Source: Actinoplanes philippinensis | GTDB taxonomy: Bacteria; Actinomycetota; Actinomycetes; Mycobacteriales; Micromonosporaceae | Assembly (NCBI RefSeq): GCF_900113015.1 | Contig: NZ_FONV01000004.1 | Span: 186,001 to 250,000 of the forward strand | DNA: 64,000 bases | Direction of reading: 5' to 3' | Part shown: positions 7,747 through 14,974 of the stretch, one piece after another | How positions within the stretch are numbered: the stretch's first letter is position 1 | Layout: every line of letters begins with the position of its first letter | Made by a program: the position numbers and the translations under genes | Notes under the pieces: model-generated | Databases searched by the model: none | Told to the model about the DNA's origin: nothing | The model's input: the letters and a program-made list of their open reading frames with translations, nothing else

Positions 7747-8627
7747 GCCCGGACCGTACCGCCGCCGCCGATGCCCTCATCCCGCAGACGCATCCGTTCC
7801 GGCAGCACCTGGGGCGGGTCGCCGCGGTGAACGCGGAGCGCCCGCACCGGGCCTGGACACCCGCCGACGGGCCGATCCCGGCGCTCTACCTCAGTCACGG
7901 CGCGCCGCCCACCTTCGAGGATCCGGGCTGGATGACCGAGCTGCACACGTGGGCGCGTGACCTGCCCCGGCCGACGGCGATCCTGATCGTCAGCGCCCAC
8001 TGGGAGTCGGCGCCGCTGGCGCTGTCCGGCGCCGCCGGCGCCGAGCTGGTGTACGACTTCGGTGGATTCGCGCCGCTCTACTACCGGATGCGCTACGACA
8101 CCCCGGACGCCGGCGACCTGGCCCGTCAGGTGACCGGGCTGATGCCGCAGACCGTCGGTTCGGGTCGTGGCCTCGACCACGGCGCGTGGGTGCCGCTGAA
8201 GGTGATGTATCCGGAGGCGGACATCCCGGTGCTGCAGCTGAGCATCCCCACCCACGACGCGACCACGCTGCTGGCCCTCGGGGAGCGGTTGCGGCCGCTG
8301 CGGGAGCAGGGGGTGCTGGTCGTGGGGTCCGGGTTCATGACGCACGGGCTGCAGTTCCTGACCCGGGCGATGCTGCAGGGGCACGTGCCGGGCTGGTCGG
8401 CCGACTTCGACGCGTGGGCGGCCGACGCGCTGGCCCGCGGTGACGTCGACGAGCTGGCCGGTTTCCGGGACCGGGCGCCGGGTATGCCGTACGCCCATCC
8501 GACCGTGGAGCACTTCACACCGCTGTTCATCACTCTCGGCGCGGCCTCCGACCCGGCCGCGGCCGTGACGACGGCGATCGACGGGTTCTCCATCGGTCTG
8601 GCCAAACGCTCGTTCCACATCGTCTGA
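7743..8627 (+). CDS. LigB/DODA-family extradiol aromatic-ring dioxygenase
   Basis: Protein of 294 residues. Family marks: ALYLSHGAPP near residue 45 (first iron-ligand His), VSAHWESAPLALS with the second His, LDHGAWVPLKVMYPEADIPVLQLSI, and GSGFMTHGLQ. These are typical of the class III extradiol dioxygenases that include plant DOPA 4,5-dioxygenase and bacterial YgiD. The enzyme cleaves a catechol ring next to the diol using non-haem Fe2+ or Zn2+ chemistry. Coupled by ATGA to the deaminase. What a catechol opener does beside GTP cyclohydrolase II is not known from the sequence. Confidence 0.85.
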   Translation: MSPDRTAAADALIPQTHPFRQHLGRVAAVNAERPHRAWTPADGPIPALYLSHGAPPTFEDPGWMTELHTWARDLPRPTAILIVSAHWESAPLALSGAAGAELVYDFGGFAPLYYRMRYDTPDAGDLARQVTGLMPQTVGSGRGLDHGAWVPLKVMYPEADIPVLQLSIPTHDATTLLALGERLRPLREQGVLVVGSGFMTHGLQFLTRAMLQGHVPGWSADFDAWAADALARGDVDELAGFRDRAPGMPYAHPTVEHFTPLFITLGAASDPAAAVTTAIDGFSIGLAKRSFHIV

Positions 8628-8642
8628 CCAGCGAGGATGGCC

Positions 8643-9107
8643 GTGACCGACGAACCGCCGTGGCTCAGCGACACCGAGATGGGCGCGTGGCTGAACCTCG
8701 CCCAGATCCTGATGCTGGTCCCCACCGCGCTCGACCAGCAGCTCCGGGAGGACGCTGGTCTGCCGCACACCCACTATCACATCCTGTCGGCGCTGAGCGC
8801 CCGTCCCGAGCGGGCGATGCGGATGACCGAGCTGGCCCGCCAGGCCGGCACCACCACGACCCGGCTGTCGCACGCGGTCGCCACGCTGGAGCAGCGCGGC
8901 TGGGTGGCCCGGCGGGCCTGTCCTACGGACAAGCGCGGCCAGATCGCGCACCTGACCGACGCCGGGTTCGCGGTGCTCGCCGCGGCGGCCCCGGGGCACG
9001 TGCGAGAGGTGCGCCGCCTGGTCTTCGACCACCTCACCGGGGACGACGTGGTCCGGCTCCGTGACATCACCGCCAAGATCCTGCCGGCCCTCACCGGCGG
9101 CGCCTGA
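8643..9107 (+). CDS. MarR-family transcriptional regulator
   Basis: Protein of 154 residues with the MarR core: THYHILSALSARPERAMRMTELARQAGTTTTRLSHAVATLEQRGWVARR (wHTH) and the wing DKRGQIAHLTDAG. GTG 8643 is preferred because GAGG lies 6 nt before it; the ATG at 8637 directly abuts that Shine-Dalgarno. It is the last gene of the ribA-like cluster, only 15 bp after the dioxygenase, so it probably controls that cluster in response to an aromatic ligand (inference). Confidence 0.85.
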   Translation: MTDEPPWLSDTEMGAWLNLAQILMLVPTALDQQLREDAGLPHTHYHILSALSARPERAMRMTELARQAGTTTTRLSHAVATLEQRGWVARRACPTDKRGQIAHLTDAGFAVLAAAAPGHVREVRRLVFDHLTGDDVVRLRDITAKILPALTGGA

Positions 9108-9124
9108 CCGTCCGCGGCTGTCCT

Positions 9125-9820
9125 TCAGCGGGGTACGGCCGTGACCACCACGTTGTCCCGGTAGTTGCGGGTCTTCGCGTCGAACGGCCCGCCACAGGTG
9201 ATCAGGGTGAGCCGCACGTCGCCGTCACGGGCGAAGTACTTCTCCAGCGGGATGGCCGTCTTCCGGAACCGTTCGCGGGCGACCACCGTGAACGCCCGGT
9301 CACGGCCGTCCGGGCCGGTGAGCGTCACCCGGTCACCGTCGTCCAGCGCGCCGAGGCGGAAGAACGCGCCCGCCCCCTGGGCGGCGCTGTCGACGTGGCC
9401 GGCGACCACGATCGACCCGGCGCGCGCGGACGTGCCCGGCCCGAACCGGTACCAGCCGACCCGGTTCACGCTCGGCGGCACGGCGAAGTCACCGGTCGCC
9501 GGGTCGATGCCGACGGCGTCGACGGCGGCGTCCAGACCGAGCGACGGGATCCGGAGCCGGGCCGGGGCCTGCTCGGCGGCGGTGGGCAGACCGCCGTCGC
9601 TGACCGGCACCTGCGGCACGGGCTGTGCCGGCGCGGAGGCCGGTACGTTCGCCGAGGGCGAGGCCAGCGCGCTGACCGACGGGCCGCCGAAGTCGGGCGC
9701 CGGCTCGGACCGGCACGCGACGACGGCGAACGCCGTGACCAGCGCCACGCCGGTGACCAGCGGGAGCAGGGCACGCCCCGGCGAGCGCCGGGGCGTGCCA
9801 CCGGACCGGGGTCCGGTCAT
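9125..9820 (-). CDS. class E/F-type sortase
   Basis: Secreted transpeptidase of 231 residues. A signal anchor (about 16-37) ends in VVAC, a possible lipobox-like Cys. A Pro/Ser/Ala linker runs to about 88, then comes the sortase beta-barrel. The catalytic triad is visible: His142 (VVAGHVDS), Cys209 (TLITCGG) and Arg221 (NYRDNVVV). Sortases join wall proteins to peptidoglycan or pili. The gene overlaps the stop of the DUF4397 gene by 4 bp (ATGA), so that protein is the obvious partner, although it lacks a clear LPxTG motif. Confidence 0.88.
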   Translation of the reverse strand: MTGPRSGGTPRRSPGRALLPLVTGVALVTAFAVVACRSEPAPDFGGPSVSALASPSANVPASAPAQPVPQVPVSDGGLPTAAEQAPARLRIPSLGLDAAVDAVGIDPATGDFAVPPSVNRVGWYRFGPGTSARAGSIVVAGHVDSAAQGAGAFFRLGALDDGDRVTLTGPDGRDRAFTVVARERFRKTAIPLEKYFARDGDVRLTLITCGGPFDAKTRNYRDNVVVTAVPR

Positions 9821-10665
9821 CGTCCGCTGCCGCGAACCGGGGAGAGACGGCCGGTGGTCAGCCGGACGAGGCCGAACAGGGCCAGCAGGATGCCGGCCGC
9901 GCCAGCGCCGTACCAGGGCAGCGACACTCCGCGGTCGGCACGGCCGCCGTCGCCGCTGGGCACGCCGCCGGGCGCGGAGTGCAGGCCGTCGACGGTCTGC
10001 GCGACCAGGTCGAGCGTCTTGTCGTCGGCCGAGCCGATCGCGTACACGATGGTCGCGGTGCCCTCCTTCAGGGTGAGGTCGGCCGGGCCGAGCACCCGCG
10101 TCTGCGTGCCGGCCAGCACCACGTCGGCCGAGACGGCGCCGGCGTCGACGTCGGCCTTCGCCTCGTTCGGGTTGGTGAGGTCCTCGAACACCGGCTTGCC
10201 TCCGGCGCGCACGTCGACGGCCGGGGCCGCGGCGGTGTGCCGGACGATCAGGCGGGCCTTGCCGGCGGCGAGCTTGGCGGTGTCGTTGACGAACGGCGTC
10301 AGCACCGGCTTGCCGTCCGTGCCCAGGTGGGCGACGAGGCTGACGTTCGACCCACCGGGAACCTCGGCGTCGTCGACGGTCAGCAGCGCGTCGCCGATCG
10401 CGTCGCCGGGCTTGGTCAGGGCGATGTCGTACTGCCCGGCCGGCAGGCTCAGCGGGCCGGCCACCTTGCCCGGCTGGAAGTCCGGGATGGTCTTCTTGCC
10501 GTTGACCCAGACGTCGACCGGCTGCTTGGGGATGCCGTGCACGACCGACACCTGCGAGTCGGCGGCGGCGTGCGCGGGCAGGGCGGCGAACGCGCCGGTG
10601 GCGCCGAGGGCGATCATGGTCACGGCGCCGGCCGTGGCCGCGCGGCGAAGGTGCGAAGTGCGCAT
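9817..10665 (-). CDS. DUF4397-domain cell-surface protein
   Basis: Protein of 282 residues: signal peptide (MRTSHLRR...AALPAHAAA), a DUF4397 beta-rich module starting SQVSVVHGIPKQPVDVWVNG, a second related half, a Gly/Ser stalk, and a C-terminal TM helix (WYGAGAAGILLALFGLVRL) with a basic tail. The C-terminal layout is that of sorted wall proteins, but the residues before the helix read VSLPWYG rather than LPxTG. ATG 10665 has a clear AGAGGAG leader. It lies divergent from an ECF sigma factor, as surface proteins of SigK/RskA-type systems often do. Confidence 0.82.
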   Translation of the reverse strand: MRTSHLRRAATAGAVTMIALGATGAFAALPAHAAADSQVSVVHGIPKQPVDVWVNGKKTIPDFQPGKVAGPLSLPAGQYDIALTKPGDAIGDALLTVDDAEVPGGSNVSLVAHLGTDGKPVLTPFVNDTAKLAAGKARLIVRHTAAAPAVDVRAGGKPVFEDLTNPNEAKADVDAGAVSADVVLAGTQTRVLGPADLTLKEGTATIVYAIGSADDKTLDLVAQTVDGLHSAPGGVPSGDGGRADRGVSLPWYGAGAAGILLALFGLVRLTTGRLSPVRGSGR

Positions 10666-10724
10666 CGGTGCTCCTCTGGATCGTCGTGGATCGGGTACGA
10701 CCGGTCCTTCGCTCGTGCGGGCCG

Positions 10725-10768
10725 CCGTGGATGCGGTGGGAAAGAAAAAAGATTCGGTGCATCCACGG
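10725..10768. promoter_or_regulatory. perfect 10-bp inverted repeat between DUF4397 and ECF sigma genes
   Basis: CCGTGGATGC (10725-10734) and GCATCCACGG (10759-10768) are perfectly complementary across a 24-bp A-rich centre containing GAAAGAAAAAAG. It sits in the 155-bp divergent intergenic region and could be a dual operator or an RNA hairpin in the sigma-factor leader. A purine-rich centre between palindromic arms is unusual in this GC-rich DNA. Confidence 0.6.
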
Positions 10769-10820
10769 GCCGGTCGCCGAGCGAAGAACCGGGGAGAACA
10801 CATGCGCGGAAGGGAGGTCG

Positions 10821-11399
10821 ATGAGCTCCGACGACGAGCTCGCCGAGCGCTTACGCGCCGGCGACGAGAAAGCTCTGCGTACGGCGTACGAGCGGCATGG
10901 CTCGGCGGTGCTGTATCTGGCTCAGCGGCTGCTGGGCAACCGGGCCGACGCCGAGGACGTCACGCAGCTGACGTTCGTGGCGGCGTGGACCGGGCGGGAC
11001 GGCTACGACCCGCAGCGCGGCACGATGCTGAGCTGGCTGCTGGGCATCGCACGGCGCAAGGTGGTGGACCGGTTGCGGTCCGCGGCACGCGACGATCGGG
11101 CCACCGAGACGGTACGCACGCAGTTGCCCCCGCCGGACGAGCGGGAGACTCCGGAACGGATCGTCGACCGGCTGGTCGTGGCCGACGAGCTGGGCCGGTT
11201 GCCGGAGGAGCAGCGCCGCACGCTGGAGCTGGCGTTCTTCGACGATCTGACCCACCCACAGATATCGGCCGTGACGGGGTTGCCCCTCGGTACGGTCAAG
11301 AGCCATATCCGGCGTGGAATGGCCAGCCTGCGACGTCGTTGGGAGGTGGACGGTGCAGCATTTGGATCCCGATCGGCTGGTCCTTCTCGCGCTCTCTGA
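10821..11399 (+). CDS. ECF RNA polymerase sigma factor (SigK/SigL-like)
   Basis: Protein of 192 residues. Sigma region 2 spans about residues 15-85 (ALRTAYERHGSAVLYLAQRLLGNRADAEDVTQLTFVAAW) and region 4 about 125-180 (LPEEQRRTLELAFFDDLTHPQISAVTGLPLGTVKSHIRRGMASLRRR). There is no region 3, as in all ECF factors. The start follows GGGAGG. The end overlaps the anti-sigma gene by 47 bp, so production of the pair is coupled. Likely target: its own operon and the divergent DUF4397/sortase genes. Confidence 0.92.
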   Translation: MSSDDELAERLRAGDEKALRTAYERHGSAVLYLAQRLLGNRADAEDVTQLTFVAAWTGRDGYDPQRGTMLSWLLGIARRKVVDRLRSAARDDRATETVRTQLPPPDERETPERIVDRLVVADELGRLPEEQRRTLELAFFDDLTHPQISAVTGLPLGTVKSHIRRGMASLRRRWEVDGAAFGSRSAGPSRAL

Positions 11400-12066
11400 G
11401 GAGCCCGAGGAGTTGACCGAGTCGGATCATCTCGCGGAGTGCGCCGTCTGCCGGCGTGACCTCGATCAGTTCCGTGAGGTGGCCGAGCTGGGGGCGGAGA
11501 GCCAGGAGGTCCGCGATCTCCCGGCGCCACCGGACCGCGTCTGGCGAGCGATAGAGAGCGAAGTAGCCCGTACCCGATCGACGGCAACGCCGGTCACCGA
11601 CCTCGCCGAGCGCCGCGCCCACCGCAAGCGGCCTCGTCGCTGGGTGCCGTTGGTCGCCGCCGCGGCCGCCGTGGTCCTCGCCATCGCCGGGACGGTGACC
11701 GTGGACCGCCTGCTGGAGCGCCGGGAGACGGAGTCGGTGACCGCGCGGGCCACCCTGTCGCCGTTGCCGTCGGTGTCGGCCGACGCGCGGGGCAGTGTCC
11801 GGGTCCTCGCCGACGGCCAGGTCGAGGTCGACGTCCGGAACCTGCCGCTGACCACCGGCTTCCACGAGGTGTGGCTGCTCGATCCGGACGATCCGACGAA
11901 GATGGTGGCGCTGGGCAATCTGCCCGATCAGTCGCGGGTGGTGCTGCCGGTGCCGCCGGGGACCGACCTCAACCGGTTCCGGCTCGTCGACGTGAGCGAC
12001 GAACCGCACGACGGCGACGCCACGCATTCCGGAAACAGCCTGTTGCGCGGCACCTTGACGAGCTGA
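11353..12066 (+). CDS. RskA-type anti-sigma factor with zinc-finger motif
   Basis: Protein of 237 residues. The N-terminal cytoplasmic domain carries the ZAS motif HxxxCxxC (DHLAECAVCRRD). A TM helix lies at about 95-117 (WVPLVAAAAAVVLAIAGTVTV). The exterior RskA domain (about 125-235) includes TTGFHEVWLLDPDDPTKMVALG, characteristic of this family. It holds the upstream sigma factor inactive until regulated proteolysis. GTG 11353 has GGGAGG at correct spacing and lies inside the sigma gene. A strong terminator follows the stop by 16 bp. Confidence 0.9.
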   Translation: MQHLDPDRLVLLALSEEPEELTESDHLAECAVCRRDLDQFREVAELGAESQEVRDLPAPPDRVWRAIESEVARTRSTATPVTDLAERRAHRKRPRRWVPLVAAAAAVVLAIAGTVTVDRLLERRETESVTARATLSPLPSVSADARGSVRVLADGQVEVDVRNLPLTTGFHEVWLLDPDDPTKMVALGNLPDQSRVVLPVPPGTDLNRFRLVDVSDEPHDGDATHSGNSLLRGTLTS

Positions 12067-12081
12067 GCGGACGGAGAACGG

Positions 12082-12120
12082 AGGGAAAAGGCCGGGGCGG
12101 CACACGCCCCGGCCTTTTCC
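12082..12120. terminator. intrinsic terminator after the sigma/anti-sigma operon
   Basis: AAAAGGCCGGGGCG and CGCCCCGGCCTTTT form a perfect 14-bp stem with a 5-nt loop. The stem carries A and T runs at its ends, so it can act in both directions. It closes the sigma/anti-sigma operon. Confidence 0.9.
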
Positions 12121-12208
12121 TCGTCCACCGTTGTCCGGCGCTTTTCTTCCCGCTGGCGGGCCGTCCCCGATCGTGGAAGGCACCGATCCCCGATCGACAG
12201 GAGACGAC

Positions 12209-12697
12209 ATGACCCGGAGGGTACGCATCCTCGGCGCCGGCATGGCAGCGGTGCTCGCGGTGACCGCGCTGCCGTGGCCGGCGTCGAGCGCGACCGCCGC
12301 CACCACAGTCCGTTCACACACCTCTGAGCAGCAGATTCGCGGGCTTTTCACACAGTGGAACCGGTCGCTGGCGACGCTCGACCCGCAGCGGGTGGCCGAC
12401 CGGTACGCCCCCGGCGGCGTGCTGGTGCCGACGGTGTCCGACCAGGTCCGCACGACCCGCGCGGGAATCGTCGACTATTTCCAGCATTTCCTGGAGAACC
12501 GGCCGCAGGCGGTCATCATCGCATCACACGTGACGGTGCTCGACCGGACGACTGCCGTCGACACCGGCACCTATCGGTTCACGTTGCGCTCCGATTCCGG
12601 AACGCGTGTCGTGGACGCCCGTTACACGTTCGTCTACGAACGCATCGACGGAAAGTGGCTGATCGTCAACCACCATTCCTCGGCGATGCCGGAGTGA
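12209..12697 (+). CDS. secreted NTF2-like (SnoaL/DUF4440) domain protein
   Basis: Protein of 162 residues with a signal peptide cleaved near ASSATAA. The mature part is one cone-shaped NTF2-like domain: QQIRGLFTQWNRSLATLDPQRVADRYAPGGVLVPTVSD, then HVTVLDRTTAVDTGTYRFTL and YTFVYERIDGKWLIVNHHSS. These features match the SgcJ/EcaC and CaMKII-association-like family, whose members bind small molecules or are orphan enzymes. ATG 12209 follows AGGAGACGAC. Its 3' end overlaps the convergent histidine kinase gene by 32 bp. Confidence 0.8.
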   Translation: MTRRVRILGAGMAAVLAVTALPWPASSATAATTVRSHTSEQQIRGLFTQWNRSLATLDPQRVADRYAPGGVLVPTVSDQVRTTRAGIVDYFQHFLENRPQAVIIASHVTVLDRTTAVDTGTYRFTLRSDSGTRVVDARYTFVYERIDGKWLIVNHHSSAMPE

Positions 12698-14045
12698 CGG
12701 CCCGGAAGTCCATCACGACGCGCAGGCCGCCGCCGGCCGCGGCGTCCAGGTGGATGCGGCCCCCGTCGTCCTCGACCAGCTGACGCACGATGGCCAGGCC
12801 GAGCCCGGAGCCGCCGGGCCGGCTGTCGCCGCGCCAGAATCTGTCGAAGGCGCGTTCCCGCAGCTCGGGCGCGATGCCCGGCCCGTCGTCCGTGACGGTG
12901 ACCCGCACCAGGTCGCCGTCACGGACGGCGGTGACCCAGACCCGCCCGCCGGCCGGGGAGACCTCGAGGGCGTTGGCGAACAGGTTGTCCAGGATCTGCT
13001 CCAGATGACCGCGAGTGATCAGGGCGGCCGGTCCCGGGCCGCTGCCCGCGAGGTCGAGCGTCACCTCCTTCTCGCCGGCGGCGGCCCGCCACACGTCGAA
13101 CCGCTCGCGGGTGACGTCGTGCACCGCGGTCCGCTCCGGCGCCGACACGTCGCCCTCGGCACGGGCCAGCGCGAGCAGCCCGTTGACCAGCCGGCTCATC
13201 CGGATCACCTCGGCGGACGCCTGGTCGACGTCCTCGCGCAGCTCGGGGTCGTGCGCCGCGTCGGCGATGTTGTCCAGCGACAGCCGCAGCGCGGTGAGCG
13301 GGGTGCGCAGCTGGTGCGAGGCGTTGGCGATGAACGTGCGCTGGGACCGGACCAGGCTGTCGATCGTCTCGGCGGCCGTGTTCAGGGTGCGTGCCAGCGT
13401 CCGTACCTCCGGTGGCCCGGTCTCCTCGACCCGCACCGCCAGGTCGCCGTCGCGCAGCCGGCCGGCCATCCGGTTCAGGTCGCGCAGCGGGCTGGTCACC
13501 CGGCGGGCGAAGACCATGCCGGCCAGGGCCGCGGCGATCAGCACGGCGACCGCGAGCCCGGCCCGGAAGCCCCAGATCTGCCACTGCCGGCGGTCCAGCG
13601 GCGCGGACGGGTAGGTGACCCGGACCGCGCCGACCACCGCGCCGCTGGTGTCGCGGGCCGGCACCGCGACCGCGAAGCCCTCCTCCCCCAGGCTCGCCTG
13701 GCGGCCCCAGACGACCGCCGGCTCGCCGGCCAGCGCCCGGGTGAAGGCCCGGTCGCCGGGGTCCGCGGCGGCGGGGAGCGCCCCGGCCGGACGGCCCGCG
13801 ACGGTCACCGCGTCGAGCCGCCCGGGAGTCTGGCGCCGGTAGGCGGCCATCAGCTCGGCCAGAGCCCGCTGTGACGGGGTGTCGCCGCCGGCCAGCAGCA
13901 GGGCGGCGGTGTCGGCCTCACGCCGGGCGGCGCTGATCGCGTCGTCGCTGAGCTGCTCGGTCAGCACCCAGGCGACCGGGACGGTGAACGCGACGATGGC
14001 GACCGCCACCAGCACCACGTAGCTGACCGTCAGCTGACGGATCAC
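12666..14045 (-). CDS. sensor histidine kinase
   Basis: Protein of 459 residues: TM1 at about 7-28, an extracytoplasmic sensor domain, TM2 at about 160-183, HAMP (about 184-236), HisKA with FIANASHQLRTPLTALRLSL, and HATPase_c with DNLFANALE (N box), DDGPGIAPELR (G1) and GGSGLGLAIVRQLVEDDGG (G2). It starts with GTG overlapping the response-regulator stop (GTGA). The signal is unknown. The gene pair has no transporter next to it, so targets are not evident. Confidence 0.92.
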   Translation of the reverse strand: MIRQLTVSYVVLVAVAIVAFTVPVAWVLTEQLSDDAISAARREADTAALLLAGGDTPSQRALAELMAAYRRQTPGRLDAVTVAGRPAGALPAAADPGDRAFTRALAGEPAVVWGRQASLGEEGFAVAVPARDTSGAVVGAVRVTYPSAPLDRRQWQIWGFRAGLAVAVLIAAALAGMVFARRVTSPLRDLNRMAGRLRDGDLAVRVEETGPPEVRTLARTLNTAAETIDSLVRSQRTFIANASHQLRTPLTALRLSLDNIADAAHDPELREDVDQASAEVIRMSRLVNGLLALARAEGDVSAPERTAVHDVTRERFDVWRAAAGEKEVTLDLAGSGPGPAALITRGHLEQILDNLFANALEVSPAGGRVWVTAVRDGDLVRVTVTDDGPGIAPELRERAFDRFWRGDSRPGGSGLGLAIVRQLVEDDGGRIHLDAAAGGGLRVVMDFRAVTPASPRNGG

Positions 14046-14716
14046 GAGGCCGCCACCAGCCGGAACCCGACACCGCGGACCGTCTCCAGGGCGATCGCCG
14101 CGCCGAGTTTGCGCCGTAGCGCCCCGATGTGCACGTCGAGCGTCTTGGTGGGGCCGAACCAGTTGGTGTCCCAGACCGATTCCATGATCTGCTCGCGGGT
14201 GAACAGCCGGCCGGGCTCGGTGGCCAGGTAGGCGAGCAGGTCGTACTCGCGTGGGGTGAGCGCCACCTCGGCGCCGTCCATCAGCACCCGCCGGGCACGG
14301 CGGTCGACGACGAGCCGTTCCGGCAGCGGCCCGTTCACCGACGTGGGAGCGTTGTCGGCGCCGGAGCCTGCCGAGCGGCGCAGCACCGCCCGGATCCGCG
14401 CGATCACCTCACGCATCCCGAACGGCTTGGAGACGTAGTCGTCGGCGCCCAGCTCCAGGCCGACCACCCGGTCGACCTCCTCGGCGCGGGCACTGATCAC
14501 GATGATCGGCACCGAGCCGCGCGCCCGCAGCTCCCGGCAGACGTCCAGGCCGTCGGTGTCGGGCAGGCCGAGATCCAGCAGCACCAGGTCGCACGGCGCG
14601 GCGGCCAGCGCGGACCGGCCGTCGGTCACCCAGTCGACCTCGAACCCGTACCGTCCCAGGCCGCGTCGCAGGGACTCGGCGACCGGATGGTCGTCCTCCA
14701 CCAGAAGTACTCGCAC
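14042..14716 (-). CDS. OmpR/PhoB-family response regulator
   Basis: Protein of 224 residues. Receiver domain: acidic VEDD near residue 8, phospho-acceptor Asp in DLVLLDLGLPD, and Lys in DDYVSKPFG. The C-terminal OmpR winged helix is complete (LTPREYDLLAYLATEPGRLFTREQIMESVW...TLDVHIGALRRKLG). GTG 14716 begins the conserved VRVLLVEDD; the open frame upstream is not protein-like. It forms an operon with the kinase, overlapping by 4 bp. Confidence 0.92.
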   Translation of the reverse strand: MRVLLVEDDHPVAESLRRGLGRYGFEVDWVTDGRSALAAAPCDLVLLDLGLPDTDGLDVCRELRARGSVPIIVISARAEEVDRVVGLELGADDYVSKPFGMREVIARIRAVLRRSAGSGADNAPTSVNGPLPERLVVDRRARRVLMDGAEVALTPREYDLLAYLATEPGRLFTREQIMESVWDTNWFGPTKTLDVHIGALRRKLGAAIALETVRGVGFRLVAAS

Positions 14717-14893
14717 GTGCTGAAGGGTAGCCGCCGGGCAGCCTCGCCAAGATCTCGCCGAAACCGCCCTGACCAGGCATGTCGTGGCGGCCGGTCGCCG
14801 CCGGGGAAGCGGCGGGCAAAGGCGCTTGCCGATTCTTTGCCGTCCCTTGCCCGACCCTTGGCCGTGCACCCATCGCCACATGCAAATTCATTA

Positions 14894-14949
14894 TTGACTT
14901 GCTCGTGTGATGGTCGTAATTTTCATCGGCAACAAGGTTTGATGAAAAT
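14894..14949 (+). promoter_or_regulatory. promoter and operator of the GH16-CBM gene (shared with the GlcNAc operon)
   Basis: TTGACT (14894-14899) and TAATTT (14917-14922) are 17 bp apart. The block TCGTAATTTTCATCGGCAAC (14914-14933) is repeated exactly before the GlcNAc binding-protein gene at 58664-58683. A 9-bp inverted repeat ATTTTCATC / GATGAAAAT (14919-14927, 14941-14949) overlaps the -10 element, giving TTTTCA-N17-TGAAAA. Best read as a sigma-70-type promoter with a repressor site. The rest of 14717-14974 holds no gene. Confidence 0.8.
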
Positions 14950-14974
14950 CTCTTTCCAGAGGAGGACTCGGCCC

